Assembly: GCA_963995505.1 (NCBI GenBank)
Contig: OZ023188.1
Span: 5,332,001-5,396,000, forward strand
Direction: 5' to 3'
Source: Hypericum androsaemum
Taxonomy: Eukaryota; Streptophyta; Magnoliopsida; Malpighiales; Hypericaceae
Length of the DNA: 64,000 nt
The notes under the pieces are model-generated. The model saw only the letters and a list, made by a program, of their open reading frames with translations, did no database searches and was not told the DNA's origin. Both the position numbers and the translations under genes were made by a program. This document shows, piece after piece, positions 24,154 through 35,036 of this stretch (position 1 is the stretch's first letter; every line of letters starts with the position of its first letter).

Positions 24154-25802
24154 TAAAGGAATCTTTTTTACACTCCACTTTCGCATCGTTCGACCTCACG
24201 TATTTGCCGTACGTCAGGAGGAGGAACGAGGCCGTTGTCACGTACTGCAGGTTGGTTCCGTCTTGCTTGTAGAGAAGTCCCCCTGTAAGTCAAGAGTATG
24301 CATTTCTGGGTCAGGATCCGGTTTTAATTAATCACCACTGTTATTCGGATTTGGCCGGGGTTTAGACTTAATTCGGGTTGCTTCATATGCTTACCAGGAG
24401 TATATTGGGCCGGGGTATCCATGGCGTCAGGTATTAGAGAACATACGTAGGTGTCTGAAAATGCTCAAAGTCATCAGTCCCGTCATCCAAGTAAAACTGT
24501 CGATGAGTAGTCCAACAAAGCCATGGGGATTGAGTAACATTCTAGTTCAGATGCGTAAGCAGAAGAAAGATAGGAAATCTAAGTACCTTTCGTCGTCCCA
24601 ACTAAAGGAGAAGTCGTCGTCGTAGCCGCCCATATCCGCGCTGTTGTTCTCGATATAGCTCAAGTAGCTTTCATCGCCTGAAGCCTTGTAGAGCCATGAT
24701 GCCCCCCAGAGAAGCTCATCCTGCAGGGAAAAAAGCGCAGTTTAGGTGATGTACAATGATTGATTTAACAAGGTAATATGGCTGGTTTTGTGTTTGGTTA
24801 TTAGTTTACCTTGTAACCCGAGTACGAGCAGTATTCTGGGCAAACTGCTGAACCGAGGGAGTCACTGTATTTGCCTCTGTACTTGTCTGCGAAATCGAAC
24901 AACTGCAACAAGAACCGACCTTGGTTTAACAGTGGAAGAAGGGGAAAGGTGTTCGATATGGCACGAATGATGCTTACTTTCATAGCAACGCCAAGCAGTT
25001 TGCTTGAGTAAAGAGGCAAAGAGTCATTGAACACAATGGAAGCTGCAGCCAATGCAGCAGCAGTCTCTCCAGCTACATCAGAACCCGGATTTTGGGGGTT
25101 CACTTTGTATACGGTGCGCGGAGTGTCCATGTCTTCGGGCCTCTCCCAGCAGCTGTGATCCGTGTTCACATCTCCAACCTGCATATTCGAGTTCAACATA
25201 AGTGCAATTCAATATAGTTCAATGCTCAAAGATTTGGGCTAATTTGAACAAGAGATCCTCACTTGCACATATAGAGTGTCGGGAGTGGCGGTGGCTGCTG
25301 CAAAAAGGTAATCAGCGCTCCATAGAAGAGCAAATGTAGCGTTATCGAAGTCACTCTTTTGCATTGAGCCTCCAAATTCAATCAAACTCCAAGCCAGCAG
25401 TGTGGTTGTGAAGGCCATCGGCAAACCGAATTTTATATTGTCCCCCGCATCGTAGTATCCACCAACGAGGCTCACCTGAATGAAATTTGCACAGTAACAT
25501 TAGAAAATTAACCTTCAATTTCGCATGTTACATACAATTACGACCAAAGTAGTAATTCTGGAATTCAATTTACATTAGCAGAATGGCCATCAGTTAATCC
25601 AGAATCTCCTCTCCAAGCCTAATGCTGTCTAGGTGGCAATTTTCCTGATCGTTGACCCTCGTAAAAGAGGATTGATTTTGTAAGTGCATCCTTGTAGTCT
25701 TGGGAAGTAAAGGCAGAGCAATCTAAGCTTAGCCAACATATAGTAATTAGGATAAACAAAAAAATGCATTTTTATTGGTATAAATAATGTGGTTCCAACA
25801 GC
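24154..25802 (-). pseudogene. GH9 endoglucanase copy 3, exons 1-6 and start of exon 7
   Basis: Exon 1 ends at 25802 (ATG), exon 2 25263-25475, exon 3 24978-25178, exon 4 24810-24902, exon 5 24587-24720, exon 6 24395-24496, exon 7 start 24154-24282. Defects: an extra A in the A-run after 25757 shifts the signal-peptide frame; CAG to TAG creates a stop before AWRGDSG in exon 1; exon 5 lost 28 bp at its 3' end; and exon 7 is cut after about 43 codons. Exons 2-4 and their introns are nearly identical to the intact gene at 55499-57528, while exons 5-7 differ clearly. Confidence 0.9.
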
Positions 25803-26590
25803 CATATTATATGTTTGGACAAAGGTTTTAATAGTAATTATATTAGTTTCTCCACAGGTGAAGATAGTTTGGTATTTTTCGTGGTATTTATAGACCATAT
25901 GAAAATGGAGGATGATGTTGAAGACATGTGTAAAAACATAAAAAACACTCATTTTTGGTAGTACAACAATTACTCATTTTTTATAATTATATATATGGTA
26001 GGACAAATGCTGTAATTTTTTTGAGGGGTGCAAATGTTGTAATTTTACTACCAAATATCTGATCCTTTAATTTAATATAAATGTATTGCCATAATCAGTG
26101 TATAATTGGTTTTCCATGATTAACCATGAGCTTACTGGACACATTTATTTTTCTAATGTGTTACCAAATTGACACTACCTAATTAATTCTCGTGTTTCTT
26201 TTTGTATGAAATATCTTTCTTTTCAATTAGGTCTCTTTCTATTTTATCATATTCATCATTTATTTTTCTGTACTGAAAAATTATGACATGTCCATTTCCT
26301 ATTGTATTACCATGACATTGCCTAATTAATCCTCATATTTCCTTTTGTATGTTATATATTCCTTCTTAATTACGCCTCTTTCTATTTTATTACATTCATC
26401 ATTAATTTTTTATTTTTCAATAACTAAGTTTTTTTTGGTAGAAATGGTGGGGTCATTCTCCCATATAAATATGAAAAATTGAAAAGTTTACTTTAGTATC
26501 TGTGGTATAACAGATTTTCACTTGACTACTTTGTGGTTTAAAACACATAGAACGGGTCCAACTATTTTTCGTGATTTTTATATTTCACTC
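25803..26590. other. GH9 copy 3 promoter and AT-rich upstream flank
   Basis: Aligned with 57529-58330 and with 2193-2677 plus 4012-4330. Contains the TATA-like segment near 25880-25890 and the degenerate ~145-bp tandem repeat at about 26160-26410. It keeps the empty site for the foldback element. No gene. Confidence 0.6.
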
Positions 26591-29555
26591 TTCTCCTCTT
26601 CTTCATATGTGCAGGTTGAATCGATAACGGAGTTGGTGAATGCAAGAGTCACCGGGGAGATGAATACTATCATTACTGCTCTATATTCGGCCACATAGGT
26701 TAAGAAAGCACTACACCATATGCACCCAACAAAGACCTGGGGGCCAGATGGAATGCCACCAATCTTTTACCAAAAATACTGGTACATCGTTGGCCGAGCG
26801 GTGCTGAAACTACCTTGGCTGTTTTGAACAAAGGGATGAATCCCTCCTCCATCAATCAGATGATCATCGCTCTAAATTTGAAGATAAAAAAACCAACTAC
26901 ATATGCTGAGTTCCGCCCAATATCCCTGTGCAATATGATCATGAAGTTGATCACTAAGGTAGTCGCAAACATGTTAAAAATCTTCCTTTTTGATATAATT
27001 CATTCTAACCAGGTATTTTTGTTTTAGGCAGGTTGATTACAGATATTGCCCTATTGGGGTTTGAGGCATACCACTATCTGAAAAAGCACAAGATGAGTAG
27101 GAAGGGCTACTGTGCAATGAAGCTCGATATGATGAAAGCATACGATGGAGTGAAGTGGGTATTTCTAGAGAAGATGATGGTGGTGCTGGGATTTGCACCG
27201 GGATTTGTGGAACTAACAATGCGATGTGTGTGATTTGTTCAGTATTATGTGCAGCTTAATCGAGCACTTGGTGATTACTTCACTCCGAGCCAAGGTCTTC
27301 GACAGGGCGACTCACTCTCACCATACATTTTCTTCTTTGTGTCTGAGGGGCTGGCGGCCCTAATCGAACAGGTCACCCACATCCAACTTCTTCATAGCTT
27401 ACGCCTAACGAGGTATCCACCCCTTCCGACCCATTTGTTTTTTTGCTGACGACTCCTTGGTTTTTACCAGAACATCAAATGTGAAGCTGCACAGTCTGCC
27501 GGGTCTCTCAAAAGTCTACTCAAAAGCATCGGGATAATGAGTTAATATGGGGAAAAGTGTTGTCACCTTTATTGCGAACATCTCAGCTAGAGAGGCGGAG
27601 CTAATGAGGGCCCTTCTAAGCATGCAACTTTGTGGCGATGGTGATGTCTTCCTGGGACTGTACCATTATTGGGAGATCAAAGAAGCTCATCTTTGGTCAG
27701 TTAGAGGATCGAATTAGAGAGTGCATTGGCACTTGGCAAGCACGTAGTCTGCCGAGATCACGAAGGGAGGTTTTGATAAAATATGTGCTTCAATCAATTT
27801 TGAAATATATTATGAATTACTTTCTTATCCCTATAGGCATTTGTGAGCAGATCGAGAAGATGCTATGTGGTTTTTATTGTAGGAGTACTAGGGAGCAGGC
27901 CAAGATGCACTGGCGATGTTGGGAGAAGATGTGCGTGTCTAAGTAAGAGGGGGACTAAGGTTTTGTTGTCTACATAATTTTAATAGAGCAATGCTAGCAA
28001 AATAGGCTTGGAGATTAATTTTTAATCCAGATTCTTTGGCTACCAAGATGCTTAAGATGAAGTACTATCCAAGGGTAAATGTTATGGAAGCACCATAGGG
28101 AGATAGCACCAGATATACATGGAGGAGTAAATATGAAGGAATGTCCTTGCTAAAGGAGGTGTTGGAATGGAGAGTGGGGGATGGCAATTCGATCAATATA
28201 TGGCATGATAAGTGGGCCTCTAGAACGGAGGAGGGTCATCCACGACTCTAGTATCTTGGGTTAGATTATGTGCAATGGGTTTCTGAGTTAATAACAGAGG
28301 ATGGTCAAGACTGGGAGGTGCAACAATTGAGGCAGCTTTTTAGTGAGGAGGACGTGGAGAGGATTACAATAATTTGGATAAGTGCGAGAAGATCAAGTGA
28401 TATCTTGAGATGGCAACAGTCTGCAGATGGGTGTTACTCTATTAAGAGTGGGTATAAAGCATATTTATGTAGATGGTGGGGCAGTTCCAAATGGGCGGAT
28501 ACTCCCTGTAGTGAAATTGCCTTGCTACAAAAGTGTTGGTCTCTTTCTTGCCCACTTAGGGTTTAAACTGTACTATGGTGAATATTAAACAATAATTTGC
28601 CGACTCAAAGTAATTTGCAATGGTGGAGAATGGATGTCAAAGAGATTTTCTCTTCCTGTAGGTGGTCCAGTTGTATTTAGAAAAAGGTGGGCATTTTGTT
28701 GCCAACTAAAAATTTTGGACAAATTGGGGATGCTTGTAGGTCTTTGCTTGTAACAGTAGATAACTTTGAGTGTAGTAGGAGGGTGATGGCTTTGTGGTTC
28801 AAATGGAAGCTATGCAACTCGGTGGTGTTTTGACCGGAGGAGGATTGTAATCAGGAGGTGATCTTAGATGCAGATATGAAGTTTCTGAGGGATTATATGG
28901 ATGTTTGAAATGGGTATAGGCGACCTAGAAATGATGGTGCATGGCAATGGTATCCACCTACTATGGGATGGTTCAAGATCAATGTTGATGGTGGTTTTCA
29001 GGAAGATGATAGGGGCCAGGTAGGGGTGGTGATTAGGGATGAGAGAGGACAGTTTGTGGTAGCTTCTTCCAGGTTAGTTCCTCATGTACAATATCCTACT
29101 CTATTGGAGACTTTTAGTGTTTGTGCAGTGATGGAGACGGGAGCATCAATGGGATTGAGGAGAGTGGTGATAGAGTTGGACTGCTTACCACTCATTCAGG
29201 CATTCAGTCTCGAGGTGCTCTTCACAAAAGTGAGTTTTAGATTCGTGTGAAGGGAAGGTAACATGGCAGCTCACCTCATGGCCAAGCGATGGATAACGGA
29301 ATAGGTGAGTGGTATATTTCTTTTGTTTCAACTGGAGGAAATTCGTCTAGCCTTTGAACAGGAACAAGCAGCAGTGATGGGAGATTTGGGTGGTTAAGTG
29401 TGGGCTTTCAGGGGGTAATTTTTTTAGCTACTTTATTGGATTGGTTGTAAAAAGGAGGCAGTATGTAAGAATTAAAATTGCAGTGTTATCGCTCGAGTGA
29501 GTTCTTTCCGCAGATGTGCTCTTTTCTTATTCCAAATTTCTCCTGTGGGAACAGG
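26590..29555 (+). mobile_element. 5'-truncated L1-type LINE, copy 2
   Basis: RT N-terminal part 26815-27233, palm and HSP-like box GLRQGDSLSPYIFFF at about 27292-27340, ADD box at about 27440, thumb and linker 27632-27946, connection domain about 28270-28566, zf-RVT decayed, RNase H 28963-29250 (INVDGGFQEDD). Multiple stops and frameshifts. It keeps the palm segment deleted in copy 1. It is cut off at about 29555 by GH9 flank sequence and has no poly(A) tail. Confidence 0.88.
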
Positions 29556-30480
29556 TTTTCCATTAAATATAAATGTATTGCCATTATCAATGTATTAATT
29601 GGTTTTTCATGATTAACCTTGAGCTTATTATGACATATTTATTTTTCTACTGTGTTACCACATTGACATTGCCTAATTAATTCTCGTGTTTCCTTTTCTA
29701 TGATATATTTTCCTTTTCAATTACGTCTCTTTCTATTTTATATATTCATCATTTATTAGTCTGTGCTGAAAAATTGTGAGATATTTATTTTCCTATTGTG
29801 TTACCATTTTGATATTGTCTAATTGATCCTCGTGGTTTATTTTTTATGATATATCTTTCTTTTCAATTAAGCGCTTTCTATTTTATTATATTCATCATTT
29901 GTTTTTTCTTTTTCTATAACTAAGCACTTAATGTGCTACTATTAATGACAAAAATAATAAAATAGAATATTACCAAATTATAAGTTTAGAACATTTGGAA
30001 AATAGGCAGTACTCACTCCCGCATCATTTTGCATGAACATTACCCAATTAACTTAACACCAACAATATCAAATTAAACACACAAAAAATCTAACTAAACA
30101 CCAACATTTGGTCTTCCATGCCTTTTCGCCGGAGTTATTTTTGGCTGCCGAACCCAGGAATCTGAGAGTTCTATTTTACGAAACTTAAGGACAAAAATAG
30201 AGGTTTCAAAAAAATAAAGACCCTATTGGTAAATTTTTCAAACTCTAGGAAACTGAGAGTAATTTACCCATTAATTTTTCTTAATAACAACTCACATTTT
30301 ATTTTCTTGTATTATTCCGAAGTTTCAATAAAGTATCCAAGATGGAAATGTCAGCAGGGAGATGAGTCACTCAACATTTGCTCCCTTCTGGTAACCATAT
30401 CTCCGAGTTCACAAATGTAACACTACCAATTTGAATCTAAATTAGTTGGTCAATAAAATAAATTTCAGGTTACACTACAC
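29556..30480. repeat. Second copy of the GH9 upstream repeat, then unassigned AT-rich DNA
   Basis: 29556-29910 repeats the ~145-bp flank units (CATTAAATATAAATGTATTGCC; TTACCACATTGACATTGCC). 29911-30480 shows nothing I recognise. Confidence 0.5.
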
Positions 30481-30580
30481 AGTGGCTTGAGCTCAGGTAC
30501 TTGGCGTAAGTTAGGAGGAGGAAAGATAATGATGTCACATACTGCATGTTCTTGCTTTATCCCTGTAAAATAGCCCCCTG
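30481..30580 (-). pseudogene. GH9 relic, 5' part of exon 7
   Basis: About 100 bp matches the beginning of exon 7 (GTACTTGGCGTAAGTTAGGAGGAGGAA compared with the intact gene's version), including the AG acceptor region at its right end. The frame is destroyed after GLFYRDK. Probably part of the same decayed gene as 33944-34163. Confidence 0.65.
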
Positions 30581-30589
30581 AAAGAGAAG

Positions 30590-31508
30590 AATGCATTCTA
30601 AAAGAAAGAGAGAAGAATGCATTTTTTCATGTGAGGATGTCTTATTTTAGCTCTAGATTTGCAAATACTTCATTTTCTTTAGAAAAGCAATTTTTTTTAG
30701 TATCCTGTAATTTGGTCAATTTTTACATATCATCATGTAATTTAATACGCAAAAAATGGGTACATGGAGTTTGATTAACCAACCACTTACGAGCTCGGGC
30801 AACTATTCGAACCTCCACGATGAAACGATGTCGTTTTGGAGGTGACGTGGCATGCCACCTGTGCAAGATTTTCAGTTTTGTCTCAACTTTATTAATATTT
30901 TTTTTTTCAAAATCCCAAAAAATCTAGTGGTAATTAGGAATTGAATCACATTGAATTCGACTTACAATTCGTCAAATTCGAATTAGTAAAATTATGATTT
31001 GTATTCAATTCAGCCAAGGACAAATTCAAATAAAAACTATAAACCATCGAATTTGAATTCTTATTTATTTTTTAATTCAATTTTCAAGTTATTTATTTTT
31101 TTAGTTCTTCATGAAACTACTTCCTCGACGTTTATCACTTGATCTAGAATATGATGGGAGAATGAGTGAGAAATTCATAGAGAAATATCGCTAATTATGT
31201 GACTAACGATATGACTAATTATGTAACTAATAATATGACTAAACTAGCTAATTAGTAGACTTTAAGAATGAATACTAATAGAGATTAGTTATTAGAGAGA
31301 TTAGAGAATTCAAAATTTTTAATTTTAGTTATTTTAATTTTGAAGAATGGAAGGAGGTAAAAAAAATTTGAAATTTTAATTCCACAATTTTCCCCCTCTT
31401 TTAAAATTTGATCTTATTTATTTTCTTTTTTTACATAATTCAATGAATTATTCGGCGAATCAAATCTTAAATTCAATTCGTCCAATCATTCAAAGAATTG
31501 ATATATAT
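30590..31508. repeat. AT-rich duplicated segment, left of solo LTR
   Basis: Homologous by eye to about 6940-7840. No gene. Confidence 0.6.
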
Positions 31509-33518
31509 TGTCACGACCCGGAAATAGGCATGCCAACCGCCACGGAGTAAAGTTCTCCTTAAGGCTCAATTACTTTCAAGATACATTATAAAAGGCTACA
31601 TATTTATGTTCTACCTCAATGTTGATTTAAAAGGTTTTGATAAAAATATGGATGTCGTGCAACTCGATACATGCGTCTCCTCCTAGTTCTCAATCACAAG
31701 CCGTCCCCTAGTATCTGAGACAGCGACGCACATTAATGAGGATACGCAACTCAGTAAGTCGGCGACACATATAACACACATTCAAGCACATAACAAGTTA
31801 TACAAAAGATCATATCTCAAATGATATAACAATTCATATATCAGACATTCCCAACAATGACAATTTCAAATCAAGTTGTAATCACATAGAACATAAATTA
31901 CATGTACACTGACAAGCTTTTCAGAACGGAAACAGAGGTCACTTAGCCAACTAACTTAACCAACTAACTTAGCCAACTAGCTTAGTCAACTAACTTAACT
32001 GACTAATTTAACCAACTAACTTAACCAACGAACTTAGCCGGCTCCGGAGCCTAACATATCCATGACGGGATACTCGTGGGGCTCAAAAAAGTACCTTTCT
32101 ATTCCCACGTTGCGGGCCCAGAAGATAGAAGGGTATCCCACGAGCCCAGATAATTTTCACCCTCCCTATTCGTTTGATCACACGCACCTAGGGTTACCCG
32201 GTAGCCCCTTTGAAATGATGCGTATAAACTATAGGGCCCAAAAGGTATGGAAATAATCCCGCCACTCAAAAACAGAACATACCAGTTGCACATCGAAACC
32301 ATACAGAATCATAAACCATACAGAATTCGGACATAGCAATACAGATCCATAACCATACAAAATCATGAAATTTTAGAAATCAGACAAGCACTACGGATCA
32401 AAGAATAATACGGAAACAGATTTATTAGCAATACATAAATTGGATTAGATCAGAATCCAACCCGAATCATACGTGTTTTAGACCAGGTATCCACGAATCA
32501 TAGAAATCATTCAACTAGATCGAAACAAGAACAATTCAACACAACTAAATCAAGTGAAAACAAGTGGAATTTCTTGCTGTTCAATCTCTCCATATCATGC
32601 AAAACTCAACGTAACAACATGAAGTAATTAAAGCATATCCTATTTCGCAACCATGTAAGTGCAACCTAATTCATTAATTAAATTGATCTCAGTTTTATTA
32701 GAATCCAAAAAAGTACATGCAGAAACTATTTTAATTAATTTTCATGGCAGTCAATTACGAGGACTACCACTATTCATATCTTTTATTATACCTCTATATA
32801 TTGCTTTCGGAAAGCTACAGTTACGACCCCTAAATCAGATCCAACAAAAAGTTCAAGAACCTGGTATCATCGAATCTATTTCACCGGAGTTCACATCTGA
32901 GACTAAGGTCATTCGTGATTAACGATACACAAAAATATCAATTACAAATAGCCAATTTAACTAATAACACGGGTTGACTACATAATCACTCAAAACTAAT
33001 AAGATATATTCAATATCACGTGGGCAAGCTAGGGTTTGCTTTAATAGAATTTAACTCTAAGATTATTTTTTCACGACAAGCTACGCAAACCATACACATA
33101 CATTCAGATTCATAAAGATTACGAAACCATATGTATTCAAGCTAATGTTATACATGACACAACATAAGACAAAAATTGACTTACTTTCTTATTTTATTCA
33201 AATTTGGATTTCTCAAAGTTGATTCGTGCAGACAGCCTTAGACACTTTTAAACGACATATCCACCGTCAAGAATCTTGTCCATGGTGTTAGGAAAAGAAC
33301 TCCAAAGTTTTGTATCAATCCGACAACATTCCACCGTCGGATTTTACAAACAATGATGGCTACTCTCGGGACCTACGAATTTTCTCTCTTTTCTTCCCCC
33401 TTAGGGTTTTTCTTTTCTAGCTCTCTTTATATAGACAAGACCTAACCCTAATTTGGTCAATTACTATTTGGTCACTTAATCTTATATTATTATCTAAATT
33501 AGTTTTACGATTCTCACA
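31509..33518 (-). mobile_element. Solo LTR (2010 bp) with TSD TATAT
   Basis: On the minus strand it begins TGTGAGAATCG and ends GGGTCGTGACA, the same 3' end as the F/G LTRs. TATAT flanks both sides (31504-31508 and 33519-33523). The homologous unit at 7830-7890 lacks it, giving an empty site. A TATA box (CTATATAAAG, minus strand, about 33425-33434) lies where an LTR promoter would. No internal region or second LTR is present, so recombination between two LTRs is inferred. Confidence 0.8.
31943..32038 (-). repeat. 13-bp minisatellite in the solo LTR
   Basis: About seven copies of TTAACCAACTAAC with single-base variants, in tandem. Confidence 0.85.
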
Positions 33519-33736
33519 TATATATGATTCTGATTCGATTTGTTTAGGTAAAAGAGAATTTTGAAATATCAATTCCACAATTTTTCCCCTCTTTTAAAAT
33601 TTGATTTTTTGATTTTCTTATTTTTACATAATTCAACTAATTATTCCGCAATTCGAATGAGAAATTTAATTCATCCAATCATTTGACGAATTGACGAATA
33701 TATATATGTTGGGGTTTCTTTTTCCCGGTGGGAGTG
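33519..33736. repeat. AT-rich duplicated segment, right of solo LTR
   Basis: Continues the homology with about 7865-8350 (GATTCGATTTGTTTAGGTAAA). No gene. Confidence 0.55.
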
Positions 33737-33826
33737 ATGGTGCCGGCGGAGATGGCGAGGGCGGATTCGCAAAGGTCCCCCCGACGCCGTTTCTGACGAA
33801 GACGTACCAACTGGTCGACGACAAAC
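33737..33826 (+). pseudogene. HsfB-type 5' fragment, second copy
   Basis: About 90 bp is nearly identical to 8360-8445 (GCGGATTCGCAAAGGTCCCC and on to GTCGACGACAAA). One base is lost early, so the frame that encodes [15 protein letters not shown] is no longer joined to the ATG. It is cut at 33826 by GH9-related DNA. Confidence 0.75.
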
Positions 33827-33943
33827 AATCAGTTAATCCAGGAGTCAATTCACATTAACGTTTCAAACAATTAACGTTCCTTTTCGCAAGTTACAAACAA
33901 TTAGGACAAAATTAGCAATTTTGGAAGTCACTCACATTTCAGA

Positions 33944-34163
33944 AGAACTATTAGTTAATCAAGAATTTCCCCTCGAAATTTGGTGCTGGTCAAATTGAGA
34001 TTTCCCAGATCGCTGACCCTCGTAAAAGATGATAGATTTTGCAAGTGCATCCTTGTAATCTTGGGAAGTAAAGGCAGATCAATTTAAGCTTAGCCAAACA
34101 CATAGTAATTAGGATAGAAAAAAATGCATTTTTATTGGCAGCAAAAATGTGGTACCGATAGCC
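33944..34163 (-). pseudogene. GH9 relic, exon 1
   Basis: Matches exon 1 of the intact genes (GACCCTCGTAAAAGATGA; CATCCTTGTAATCTTGGGAAGTAAAGGCAGA) with many substitutions and indels. The start codon reads AGG. Its promoter was split by element E2: the proximal part is at 34164-34227 and the distal part at 38255-38450. Confidence 0.75.
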
Positions 34164-34227
34164 CTTAAAAAAATAGCCATATTTTCTTAATTTTTTTCCT
34201 ATCTTAGCTGCTTGTTTTATATGTTTG

Positions 34228-35025
34228 TGTTGTCGATAAATTGATGTAGATTGTCAGAAACAATCTTTAGAACGGATCTGGAGTGGTCGTCCCAAGAGCG
34301 ATTCGAACGAATAGGTAAAGATGGAAGAAATATGGGGAGCAAGAAGAGAAGAATTAAATTAGAGTAAGTAGGAGAGAAAAGAATTGATAGAGCAAAAAGA
34401 ACTTTATTGAAAATATGGGGGAGAGGGGGAAGAGAAAAAAATAAAGATAAAAGCTAGAGGCTACATAAGATAAATGATATGAATGTTTAATGTTTAGTTT
34501 GTGGGTCTCTCTTCATGCCTCTGCCAAGCCCTCATTATATGGAAAAACTAACTCAACCCCATACAAGAAAATCCTAGGCCGTGTTCAATATAGGAAAACC
34601 CAACATAGTCCCGGCCTAATAAGGAAAACACAAACTGCTAAAACTTATAACCCAAATTTCACCAATTTCTGTGCCGAATTTGGCAAAGTCATAAATAAAA
34701 AATTGTAGATCTTTGTCTTCTCTTTCTGTGACTTTTGGAAACATATTAATTTGATACTTGAGCCGAAAGATACGGCTTTTTTACCAAAATAGGTTCAGCA
34801 GATCCGCGATATAGTAAGAAAAAACTTACTCTCAAAACTTCCGACCCAATTCTGACCTCCTTTTGTACCAAATTTGGAGAAGTTATAAACAAGAAAGTTC
34901 TAGATTTTTGTTTTATCTTTTTGTAGCTTTTAAAATCACATCAATCAGATACAAAAGTAGGAAGATACGTCTATTTTACTTATACATGGTCAAACAAATC
35001 TACGGATTAATTTTCCTCTCCAACA
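34228..35025 (-). repeat. Element E2 3' LTR (798 bp)
   Basis: Full-length LTR: the minus strand starts TGTTGGAGAGG and ends CGACAACA. TATA-like TATATAATGAGG (minus strand) at about 34534. Serves as the reference for the other E LTRs. Confidence 0.88.
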
Positions 35026-35036
35026 ATGCCCCCACA

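Noticed and set aside
32659..32922. 87-codon plus-strand ORF (KLQLRPLNQIQQKVQEPGII) considered as a polymerase remnant
   Set aside because: It lies within the solo LTR on the opposite strand of its promoter; the resemblance to retroelement polymerase is slight.
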